A stretch of 64,000 nt of DNA, taken from contig NW_024103729.1 of the NCBI RefSeq assembly GCF_003945595.2, positions 1,794,950 through 1,858,949 of the forward strand, read 5' to 3'. Below, in pieces: positions 49,011 through 59,838 of the stretch (its first letter is position 1; every line of letters starts with the position of its first letter). A program made the translations under genes and the position numbers. The notes beneath the pieces were generated by a model, which was given only the letters and a program-made list of their open reading frames with translations, ran no database searches and was not told the DNA's origin. This DNA comes from Pipra filicauda. Its lineage: Eukaryota > Chordata > Aves > Passeriformes > Pipridae.

Positions 49011-52000
49011 TTAATTATTATGTATTTGCTTATCACTACTCTTAAATTATTGTAATTTTCTCAGGAGTATGTGTAAATCAGCTTCAAAAATTTAAAATGA
49101 TTAAACATTTTCATTTCAGAATAATATTGAGTTCAAGCTGTGGGTGATTGTATTCCACAGACACCAGAGACAGGAAATTGTCTTTGACTTGTCAGTTGTC
49201 ATTGAAGAGGGCTGAAGGACTATCATTCACTTTTTCTTGTGCTGAAACGTGGAAGGTCAAATTGTACCCTATTTCCTCAGTTTGTTTCAATCATATACTA
49301 TGAGTTGGAGCATCTACTCTAGCTGTGTTCTTCAAACTAGATCTCATTTGCTTGTCACCCCTAGCTTAAAATGCCTTTTTTTTTATTCTTCTATTACTTT
49401 CTGCCCTTCAACCCGTGCTACATCTTGGCAAATTTTTTTCCCTCTGGGTGTCCTTCCAAGTTGCAGAGACCATTCTCTCCTAAACCTTCTTTAATGGGAA
49501 TCCTTAAATGAAGTCCAGAAACAGGTCTGTTTGCTGATTTCAAGTAATGTGGCAGGCTATACAGTCTAGATATACCTTTTTTATAAATGGTGCTAAGACT
49601 TTAATATAAATAGTCCTCCTCCTCCTGCTGTGAAGTAAGAACCTGCAATTACAGGATATATGAAACGGTTGCTTTGCTTTAACTCCTGTGTTCAGCTTGT
49701 GACTTTTCTCAGTCCTCACAATGTCACTGCTAAAGAAAATACTTGTTAGCAAGAAGGTTCTCCAAGGCCGAACAGAAAGGCTTTCAGTGTGGTATTTTGG
49801 GCTGGAGTTTGTGCCTCAGTTGCTGGTATTTTAGACTTTGCTCTCACTGTGAAAGAGTTTAGTCATCAATATCTGCCCTGGGATAATGTCCATCTATTGC
49901 CCTTTTGACGAAAGCTCCTTAACTTATGTCCACTTGTTAATCTTGTGGTTTTGCTGGGCTTGCTCAGGCAGTGTTCCTTGATGGAGCTCCAATGGGAGCT
50001 GAGCCTGATCCTGTTCAAATCACTTTGCTGAAGGTAACTCAGCAGCCATGGGCCTTAGACTGCACCTTTGCACGGGGGTGTTTTTCCTCCTGGCAATAGC
50101 ACAGCTAAAGAGATAGAAGATATCCAAATACTCAAGACATTATATAGTCCTCTTGCTCTAGGGATTGTCCTACAGGAACTATTCAGGATAACCATTTTAC
50201 CACTGTCACTGTTTTATTTTGTGAAGCAGGAAATTTCACCCGTTTTCCTTTCATGAGCCTCAAATCTACAGGAGAGAAACTTCACTGCAAATGAAGGATG
50301 CAAAAAAGCCTCAGTACATTCACCAGCTGACCCATTCAAATGGAATGCAGAGTTTTGAGTTCTGTTGTGAAGAGGTTCAAACTAGTGAGTAAGTCTCTGA
50401 AACAAACAGGGAGGTGTCTTTTAGTCTCCCAAGATGGAGGAACCTTTGGAGGTTAGAGAATCTGCTGCAGCTCGTGATGCACAGTTGCCCAAAGACTAAC
50501 CAGACTAATAGCCATCTTGAAGAAATTCAGATAGTGATCAAAGTCTCTTTTGCTTACCTGTTACAAGAAAAATTGATCTTCCCAGGAATTTTTTAATGTG
50601 CTGATATCTAAAAGTGGTACCTGTTAATTGATAATGAATTTGAAATGATTTTACAGGTGCTGTGCTGTCTTAACAGAAGGGCATGAAGACCACTGTAGAA
50701 CCTCACTCATATTAACTTTTATTTAAAATAAGACAACCTTTACTGACAGGTTCTGGAGGGAGATGTGAGAGCTCCCCACAGTGCAGGCTGGACTGTAAGT
50801 ATCTGCTAAACCCATGCCTTAGCATATCTAAAAAACCCCAATTCTAAGCTGTTTTTAAGTGCAGCCCTCACTCTGGGATAAAGTTTGGGATTTGTGAAAG
50901 TTCTGAAGGACTGATTTAGAATGTTACCTCTGTAGTGTCCTTACCCTCATGTGAACTGATAACTGTCTCACCAGCTTCAAACTCAAGGGTGTGTGTATAT
51001 ATATATATATATATAGTTATTCTGCAGTTTGCTGTAGAAAGCAAATGCAAACTACAGGAGTGACTTTTCTTTCTCTCCTTTGTGGTTAAAATGGCTATTT
51101 TTCATACATTCATAATCAGTTCTAGCATCTGACTTCAGCTCCTTGGTGTTTCTTGCAGAAAGGTCAAGACCAATGAACCAGAAAGAGATATATGAAGCCC
51201 AAGTGTCTTTATCAAGGTTAGGTTTGAGTTCAAGTATTTGTTTAGCTCAGGTAACTTATTGAATACTGCAATAAACCAGCCACCCTGGTTTGCTTCCTTT
51301 TCCAAGGCAGTGCATGCCTTCTGCACTTGTGTCAGGGCGGGCATCACGGTAGCAATTGTGGTTGTACCTGCTGGAGGGGGTCTGCAAGAGAATACACAAC
51401 AGTTTGCATTTTTTTAGTGCTTTCATGAATATATCTTGCATAACACTACAAATATTGGTAAAAGGTCTTGTTACATGTGATGGAAGTATTATATAGAGGA
51501 TGAAAAGCAACTGAAACCACAAAGTCAGCAAATTCCTGGGCAAATGCTAGTTTTTCAGTTGTGAACTGCCACACTGAGGTAAACATACAGGTCTAGCTTG
51601 CTAATGTTTTCCTTAGACTGACATTTAAGAACTCTGTTTTATGGGTTGAACACCTGTTTTATGACGTTCCTTGTCTTCTTAGCGAAGGGGACAGGATCAA
51701 ATGTGTCTTCCTAGAGCATTTAATGTTGTCTGTAAAGCAAGAAAAAACACAAGTTTACCATGTTTAATCTAGTATGTGTACGATCTAGAGGTACCTAAAG
51801 CACCTAAATATTGTTTCTGTGTCCCCATAAACCTTGTTTTGCTCAGCTTGTTCCACAAATGTGAAGGATGGGTAGCTGCGAGCCTTGGCCCTGTGCCCAG
51901 CTGCCCCGGAGAAAGCCTGTCCTAACAAATGTTCCAGCGTCGCTTCCAACGGAATTAGTGCCCATTTTATTTTTTTACTCCTGGGCGTGCTTTCTATTTG

Positions 52001-52030
52001 TTGTCTCTGTAAAGGTACTTAATCCCGCTT
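49011..52030. other. Intergenic region between GK5 and TFDP2
   Basis: No gene or transposon recognised. A (GT)n(AT)n microsatellite is at about 50988-51016. The interval is only about 3 kb. Sequence near 51.9-52.05 kb begins the transition to the CpG island. Confidence 0.6.
50988..51016. repeat. (GT)n(AT)n microsatellite
   Basis: A short GTGTGT run passes into about ten uninterrupted AT units. Confidence 0.85.
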
Positions 52031-52592
52031 TGTTGAAATCAGTTTTTATAAAGGTAAGGTCTCCCGGCTGTGCCAGGGTGCGGAGCTGGGCCCGGCTGTC
52101 CCCGCCTGTCCGGGGCCGCCTCGGGCGGGGCCGAGGTGCGAGGGCGCGGTCGCTGCTGCCCGGCCCCGCCGCTTTCTGCGGGGCCCGGGCGCCTTTGTTC
52201 GCAGGAGGGAGCTCACGGGGCTGGGGCAGAGCCGGCCCCGGGAAGGACGTTCCTGCTGCCCGAGGCGCCGGACCCGCGGCGGGGCTGAACTTTGCATCCC
52301 GGGACGCGGCCCCGCCACCGCCTCGAAAATAAGCGGCAGGGCCGGCGGCCGCAGACAGCGCGGCGCCGCGAGCTGTGTATAGAGACAAGTCTCTCCCTGT
52401 ATTTATTTATTTATTCACGTCGCACCGGCCGGCAGCACCAGCAGGTGCGGCCGCGGGGGGCTATGGCGGGGCTCGAACCTACGGCCCCGCGATCCGGACA
52501 GAGCCCGGCGCGCGCCGCGAGGGGCAGGCGGTGGCCCCGGTTCTGGGTCGGCCAAGCCCTTCCGCCCCGCCCCCCCGGCCGCGGCGCCGCGG

Positions 52593-52602
52593 ATTGGCGG
52601 GC
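52593..52602 (+). promoter_or_regulatory. Inverted CCAAT box overlapping an E2F-like site
   Basis: ATTGGCGGGC combines ATTGG (NF-Y on the minus strand) with TTGGCGGG, close to the E2F/DP consensus TTTSSCGC. E2F/DP dimers bind such sites, and TFDP2 encodes a DP subunit. Confidence 0.5.
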
Positions 52603-52628
52603 GCTGTGTGTACACACACGGGCTCGGG

Positions 52629-52676
52629 CCAATGGCGCGGGGGGGGCGCCTGACGTCACTCGGCGCGGCGGCCAAT
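52629..52676 (+). promoter_or_regulatory. CCAAT-CRE-CCAAT module
   Basis: CCAAT at 52629-52633, full palindromic CRE TGACGTCA at 52651-52658, and CCAAT at 52672-52676. Tight clusters of this kind mark core promoters bound by NF-Y and CREB/ATF. They place the likely start site shortly downstream. Confidence 0.65.
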
Positions 52677-52719
52677 GGGCGCTGCGGGCCGGCAGACGCC
52701 GCCAAGCTTGTGCGGGGGA

Positions 52720-53051
52720 GCAGGACCGGGCAGCGCCGCGCGCGGGGCGGGCGCGGGGGGGGCGGCGGGGCCGCGCCGGGCCGGGGGCGCTGCGGGCGCT
52801 GCTGCCGCCGCTGCCGCCGCTGCCGCCGAGCTCCGGGGCCGCCGGGGCGTCCCGGCTCCGCGGCCTCCACGCCAGCGCCGGGGGCGCGGCGCCGGCCCGG
52901 CCGAGAGGCGTCGTCGGCGCGGCGCGGCTGGATCGCTCCCCGCCGCCGCGGCTGCCAAGGGACCGTCGCCGTCTCGTCGCCTCAGCGCAGCTGTCTGGGC
53001 CCGGCCCGCGCCGCCGCCCGCCATCCCCTCCTTCCCTGGCCGGGCCTGCGG
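52720..53051 (+). other. TFDP2: Presumed TFDP2 non-coding exon 1 (start uncertain)
   Basis: A consensus donor CGG|GTGAGT at 53051/53052 lies about 375 bp downstream of the last CCAAT box inside the CpG island. Mammalian TFDP2 has 5' exons that are non-coding, which fits the absence of DP-family protein sequence here. The 5' boundary is a guess from promoter elements. The long open frames through this GC-rich DNA are not taken as coding. Confidence 0.45.
52799..52829. repeat. CTGCCGCCG tandem repeat
   Basis: Three near-perfect copies of the 9-mer CTGCCGCCG (triplet GCC/GCT repeat) within the presumed first exon. Such GC triplets are common in 5' UTRs and can vary in length. Confidence 0.8.
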
Positions 53052-56000
53052 GTGAGTGGGGAGCGGGGGGCGGGTGTGGGGGCTCGGGAGGGTGGGGGGC
53101 AGTGCGTTTGTTCAGCGATCAGCTTCCGCCGCCCCCCGGAGCCGCGGGCAGTGCGGTCCCGCCGCCGCCCCCGCCCGGTGCCGCCGCTCGCCGGGCGGGC
53201 GCCCCGTGAGGGCGGGAGTCGGTGCCCGACACCTGCGGGCGGGCCCGGGCGGCGGTGACAGCCGGGGCACCTCCTCCATCGTGGGAGCGGTGGCCGGGCC
53301 GCGCCGGGGCCGTGCGGGCTGAGCGGGGCCAGCGGGGCCCGGGACCCGCAGCGACCGGCCCGGCCCCCGGCCCTGCCCCGGGGTGCTGGGAGTTGGGGCC
53401 GGGGCGGGTCTGACCCACGGCTCTGACCCGGAGAGGGTCAGCCCGGCACAACAAAACTTCCCCGGCTGCCTCTTCCTGGGAGTTACAGGCCTGCCCCGGC
53501 GCCCGGCTGGAAAGGGCTCCACGGCAGAGGTGAACCCGGAGTAAACACCGCCTGTTGGAGCTGGGAATACAAACAATGGGAGGAAAATACGGAATAAGCA
53601 AACTTCCTTGAAATGTGGGAGAAAACCGCAGACGAGAGCGTACTCCCTCCCTGAGTCAAGGGGGGATGCCGAGCTCTGTGTCACAGCCCTTGCTGTTCGC
53701 TGGGGAAAGGACTTTGGGTTTCATTTTCTCTCTAAATTCTTGATTTGACGGAGAAAATGAGTGGTTTACATTGATATGATTTATCATGCTGTGTAAAATT
53801 TTTTTTTAAATTACTACTCGATCAGTTTTTGTAATTTTGAAATTAGTTAAATTATTTTTATGACTCTTCATTAATACTTTTAACAGTTGACTTTTTTTTT
53901 CAATTGCTATCACTGATGTAACTTAATTGTGCTGACAGAAAACAGCAAAACGTTGGAGGTTGTGTGATGCTGTAAAAAAATTGCAACTTGATACAATCTT
54001 TGATTAAAAAATAATTTTATGCTAGTAAAAATGGGTACTGTTAGAAGAGAAATGAATATTTTTTTCTCAATTTCTTTACCCTTCCCAAATTAACTTCAGT
54101 GAATTGATTATATTATATCCTGCCAAACACAAGTAATGTATGATCTGTATACATGGGACAAAAGCTCATGAGATGACCAATCTTACAGGACAAACCCAGA
54201 ACTGTGTTTCACAGCCCATGCTTGTGCCAATGCTATGGGTACTCAAAGATGTTTTGTATGCAGTGAAGTGCTGAATTTCAGGAACTTCTGTTTAAAATAG
54301 CATGTAGAGTGCTAACTACAACACTTTGAAAAAACTTGGAAGAGTAAGGAGAAGTTTGAGTTCTAGGAAAGAGAAGACTTGGCAGGAGAGATGGTCATTA
54401 GAGGGGACAAAAATTTTCTTCCTTTGAAATATTTCTTGTTGTGAAGTGACTCTAGTGCCTTTAGAAGAGGAAAGAGTAACAGGTCAAATGATTTAGTTTT
54501 ATACTGGGGAAAAAATGAAAATTATTAAATACTAACAAGATTGTCTCATGAGTGAATTTAAGAGTGATCTTATTTCACTGTCAAATTATTGGGCTTTCTG
54601 TTAACCACTTCCTTTGGACAAAAATCACTAATGCAGCACAAGAAACCATTTGACTTGTACTACATTGATGTAATTAATTTTATAGAGAACACACCAGTGA
54701 TAGGAATGCTCTTCATTGCTGCAGGGAGTTCTGACTGCCAGCCTCACTGCACAGAGTGATAAGGTGCAGTTTGCAGTACAGGATCTTGCCAGCAGCTCTC
54801 CAGGGTAAAGGGGGTAGACCAAATAATTCAGCTGGGCAAAGGCACAGAGCAGTTTGCAGGGCTGTCAGTAGTACAGGACAATTCTTTGTCTGCTCTTGTC
54901 TGTAGACACTACTGAAGGGGCCTCTGGAGCATCTGGACGTACTTCCTGAAGGGTTGTGAGCCTCCTTCCAGGGAATATCTTTCAGTGGCTTTGGCTAAAC
55001 TTGTTACAGGTGTAGCGAAAAAACAGGAACCAAAACTCCGACATTACATCCCTGTCTAGGGTTTATTATGTTACTGGGTTTAAATGTGAAGGCCTTGTCA
55101 CTGTGCCTTTGAAAGCTGAGTGTGAATCTCAAAAGCAGAAGAACAGTGACTTGCCATGGACAGGAAGGGCAGCTGCTGCAGCCCAAACTGTGGTAGTATT
55201 TAAACTTCTGCATCCTAGCGTGAAGCAGAATGAGTTCTAGTTATAGCCAGCCTAATTCAGTTCTTGGAATTGCATTTCTTCTGATGTACTACCTTAAAAT
55301 AGTGTTCTTAGGGTTGTCTTTATTAAGTGACAATTTCTTAAATGGTTTGCTTTTTCTATATATTTTTGGGTGTAATGGTTAAGGCTTTCTCCTCTTCCTT
55401 TCCAATTACATTCACAGGACAGGACTCCTAATGAGGCAGCAGTGAATCTTGAAATATTGAAAATAAACAGCCTAGTCTGGTGCAAGGAAATATACTTGTG
55501 GATTTTTTTGTGTGCAAACCCAAGAAGTCACTGGAATCACACAGGTTTATCCCAAAACTTCAGGTATTAGGTGAAAAACAATCTCAGTGTCCCTGTGTGG
55601 TAATAGTACACATACTGTGTCAGAGCTGAAATCATAAATGCCTATTGAATGATCTGAGAAACTTGGTATCTGCAAGGAAATACTGTAAAAGGTGCAGGTG
55701 TGGTAGGGAGTGACAGTTTTATAACAGCTTCCTGGATTGATTGTGTTTTGTAACATCCAGTAGTAGAATGAAATGAATTCTTTTTTTCCCCTGCTATTTG
55801 ATTTGGAGACTACAGCTCTTTTGCAAGAAGCCGAGACAGTAATAAGTGACCTTACTTTCAGAGTTTCATTAAAGGAACTTCTTTGCTCCTTGGTCTGGTT
55901 TCCTGTGTGCAGTGATAGTTTCCAGTAAAGGTCTTTACAGGCTGTTCAACTTTACTTTTATACCTTTTAATATTTATAGCATAACAATCAATCTAAGCAA

Positions 56001-59000
56001 ATCAAACTGCAGGCCTACGATAGTTCACCTTGCAAGACTACTATATATGTTAATATATGCTAATGTTTATACTAATATGTTTGCATTAGTAGAATTACAA
56101 CAAAAGCACAGCCTTTTAGAATATCCTACTTCTAGTGAAATACAGAACAGTAATTAAATGAAAAGGGATGGTGTTTGGAAATAATTCTAGATCCAGCTAT
56201 TCCCTTAGTAATGCTGAAGAAACTCTTTGTCTTTCAGAACAGAGTTTGCAAAATCCGCAGCCTACTGAAGCCACTTTTGAAAATATTTGTCTTTACTGAA
56301 ACCTGTAGAAACTTTTAGATTTTTGCACCACTAACTTGGTGATAAAATAATGCTTTATCCAGCTCACATCTAGTATTGACTGTCACAATGGGGTCTGGAA
56401 CTAAGCTGGGAAAAGACGAGTGGGTTTGTTAGTGTGCTTGGTTGAGAACTGCAGCAGTTCAGGTGTTGGCAGTTTCATTCTTTCTGACTTGATAATGTTT
56501 AAAAGAGAAGTAGAAGGCGACTTGATACTGTTACCTTCCCAAATCACTTGAGCCTGAATTCTAGAGGAGCCTCCTCCAGAGGTATCTCTGAAGGCACCAT
56601 CCAGAATTGTTGTGGCACTGTGATCTTCCTGGTTTACAGTCCTTAGGATATTTGATAGACATTGAGCAGACAGGTTTTTCACAAAACTTCTGAACATGCT
56701 GTTAGTTAACTAAGCTTCTAGAAATAATCCACTTTATAAAGGTGATAATCCTTTTCTTTTGGCTGGTTTTGCATTATTTCAGTCAGTGAGATGTGCCCTG
56801 ACCGTCAGGTTTTACACAAACAGCAGTAAGAGGAAGCAGTGATGGTAGTTGAGACCGTACTTCTATTCCTAGATTCTTTCCTAACAGTGAATGGAGTGCT
56901 TGTGTCCAAAACATGGAATTTTTAACTTCTTTAGACCCAAATCCATTTGTGAATGTAATTCTGGCCTTGCAGCTTAATTTCTTTTTTCCTGTGGAGGGTA
57001 GGGGATGCTCCTCTGTTTGGCAAGTCCAGTTTCTCCTATTTTATCAGATTCCTGTTGCTGCCAGATTTGTCTTGATTTAGGTGGGAATACAAATGATTAG
57101 CTCTGTCTTACAGCCTCTTCAGTACTTTAGTTCCACAGTCCCTCACTAATCCCTGTTGGGTGACTGTAACACCTGGAGGGTGTATGGGAAGGTTGTTTTG
57201 ATAGGAACTCATAATCCATTTCCCGGGGGTGGTGTTAGCAAATGTTTTCTGTGAGAGTAAGGGACCATTTTCATTCACTGTTTTGTTATTGTGAATTTCA
57301 ACCCAAGATGTAAGTGGATAAAAAATAAATAAGGTCATTTGTTCAGAAAGAAATTAGGGAGTTGTGACAGGTACTCACTATCTTTAAGACTGTGAACTTT
57401 TAGTGAAGTTGTATAGAGGAATTCTTCAACTTGGTAGCAGCTATTATAGTGGTATTTGTGGGAATTAAAATCTTAAAGCAAATGTATCAGTATTTGCTCA
57501 CTGAGGCTTGTGAATGCCGATGCCTCAATGCATTAAAAGTCACTTGTGAACCACAATGGTCATCCAAGTATTATGATGGTAACATGACCAAGAATTGTGG
57601 ATGAGATTAGAAACTGTAAGTGAAAGTGAGCTCATGTCCTCAGGGTGCAATAAAAACCTTCTCGTGCGTGGGCTCTCTATTCCTTGGGAGGAACGAGCTA
57701 GGTAACCTTTCCTTTTATTATAAACTTGACCTTGAGACTTGAGAAACATGAGCAATATATTTCTCTTCTCTTAAATGTGCAATCAAATTGTCATAAACTT
57801 CAGTTTATTTAAACTTCAACTTACAATTCCAAATACATTTAAACAATTTTTTTAAATCAATATCTTCATACCTACAGCTGATAAAATTTCAAGCTGTGTA
57901 TTGATTCGGTGTAATAGCAGGCTTCTGTCTCTGTCAAAAGCAAATTATTCATCCCACTTCTTGCTGTATAAGAAATTGGGAAAGCTGTGATCTGAAGACA
58001 GAATACCCCCCTTCTTCCTAGCAGAGTTTTGAAGCAGGCACACACTCCAGTGACCTCTTCAAAAGCACGGAGTAGTCTTTATATAAACAAACCATGTCCA
58101 ACCTTTTGTCACATTTCAACTCATCAGTAAATTTCAAGGAGATCATAATTGTTTTTGTTTAAATGGAGTCATGATGTGGTTCTGAAAGCCAGACTGAGCT
58201 GGGCAATCAGCTTGTTAATTCTGAGGGTTGGTCCTGTCCTGTGCACAGGCCTGGGTGGCCCTTGGAGCTGTCAGTGGGTCGCAGCACATGGAGAACTTTC
58301 TTCTACCCCCTTTCAATCCTGACAGTATGAGAACTGAACTGGCTCACTGAGAGGTCAGGTAGGAATGGGAATTGTTGAGACCATGTAGCCTGGAGAAGAA
58401 TTGGAAAGTGGAAGAAGTGGGTAAAGGTGGAAGATCCCTTTTAGTGATGTTAGCAAGGGGGGGATCTTAGAGCAGTACAACGTCGTGTGGAATTGTGTCC
58501 TTCAGGTCATTTTGTATGCTGTAATCAGTATTTGTGAACTTGGGCATCACTATAAAAATCCCTTTCTGTCTTTGTACTGAATTATAACTATAGAAGTATG
58601 AAATTTTTTGTAACCTTTACCCTTCAGTGCATACTGTCATAATCTTTAATCCATGCGAGAGTAGAGTTAATAATGGCTTTAAACTAGAGCAAAGCTTCTA
58701 GCAAATTAGAAGGAAAATGTAAGAAATAGCTGCTAAGTCTCTTCACCATCAAGTTTTTTATCCCTATATAACTTGGTGATCTTTAATTAAATGCAAATGT
58801 AAAATTATTTTCAGTTCATTGATGTTAAGATCCTTCCAGCTAAGGGATGTAGACAAAAGTATATCTCAACAGGGTGGTGCAACTGTTCCATGTATTTGTC
58901 AATGTAACAATTTGTCAAGGTAACTCTAGAAATTTAAAATCTCAAAATTAAAACTCATTACAAGACTAGATTAATATCTAGAGCATTCTCTGATGTATCA

Positions 59001-59194
59001 TACAGTATATGAGCTGGTGTGAAGAAGCTTGTGTGAAGTCTCAGTAGTCAAAAAGATGCTGTTTTCAGCTCAACTTAACTGAGAGAAACCTAGTGAGAGA
59101 ACAAAAGATGAGCTTATAGATTGGCTACTTAAAAAAAACTGCAGCTACATTTTTGTTAATTCCAAATGTAGCTATGCTGATAAAAGTTGTATAT

Positions 59195-59838
59195 AAAACT
59201 GTCCTAGTTAGAACAGCTAGGACCAGTTCATCACTGGATGGGTGTAACCCAAAACTGTGTATTCTATAGCCTTCCATGCCATTTCCCAGAAACTGTTGTC
59301 AATAGACACCCTCTGCCCAGAGCAGCCTGACTCCTCAGGCTATAAACTAGGTGTTAAGAGGCCTGTGAGATAGGAGGGTGCTTCTGTCCTCACACCCTTT
59401 GTGGAACTCCCCGCCCTGAGGGAAGTACTGAGCATTCCTGCCTGAACTGGAGGATATATAATCTTGGAGTCTTGGAACTTTTTTTAACCACTCGTGGGAT
59501 CCAGAGGAAGACTGCAGCCACCACTTTTCAACCAGACTGCAAACCACCACTCTCGACCGGACTGCAGTCACCACTCTTGACCAGACTGCAACATCACTCT
59601 CACCAACAGGTTTTCCCCTCTCCTTTTACTTTGTACTCAGGGGGCCCAAAGAGCACCACTCTGTTCATGCCCCAGGGTGCTGAGTTATATATTTGGATTT
59701 TGTGGGTTAAAACCAATTGTTTGTCTGTATAATCGTACTTATTGTATTATTTTATTTAATTATTATTCTGACTTATAATCTCTCTTTTGAGTTGAGTTCA
59801 TTTCCCCTGCTAGTTTATCTTTAAACCAGCACAAAAAC
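59195..59838 (+). mobile_element. Solo LTR of an endogenous retrovirus with target-site duplication
   Basis: The element spans 59200-59833 (634 bp). It begins TGTCCTAGTT and ends AACCAGCACA. These termini are imperfect inverted repeats (8 of 10) with the TG...CA ends of an LTR. The flanks are identical AAAAC at 59195-59199 and 59834-59838, a 5-bp target duplication as expected for ERVL-class (and some ERVK-class) integration. A TATATAA box is at 59455-59461. Four tandem copies of about 25 bp lie at 59510-59606. No internal retroviral genes flank it, so it is a recombined solo LTR. No canonical AATAAA is visible inside. Sense orientation is assumed from the TATA position. Confidence 0.85.
59510..59606. 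repeat. Four tandem copies of a 25-bp unit inside the LTR
   Basis: Units start at 59510, 59535, 59560 and 59584, each with GACTGCA, then a CACCACT-like core, then CAACCA/GACCA. Copies are diverged by several substitutions. They lie downstream of the LTR's TATA box, probably in the transcribed R/U5 part. Confidence 0.85.

Larger units (their letters stand above)
52040..53480 (+). promoter_or_regulatory. TFDP2: CpG island, presumed TFDP2 promoter
   Basis: About 1.4 kb of extreme GC and CpG content. Elements seen: GC box CCGCCCCGCCCC at 52562, inverted CCAAT (ATTGG) at 52593-52597 overlapping an E2F-like TTGGCGGGC, CCAAT at 52629-52633, perfect CRE TGACGTCA at 52651-52658, and CCAAT at 52672-52676. 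There is no clear TATA box. Assignment to TFDP2 rests on synteny (ATR-XRN1-GK5-TFDP2, all co-oriented in human), since no TFDP2 coding sequence is in the window. A different or bidirectional transcript cannot be excluded. Confidence 0.75.

Noticed and set aside
52292..53209. 305-codon open frame on + strand, and overlapping long frames on both strands (for example 53112-53684 -, 52415-52870 -)
   Set aside because: All lie in the CpG island, where stop codons are rare. The translations are Pro/Arg/Ala/Gly-rich in every frame with no recognisable domain.
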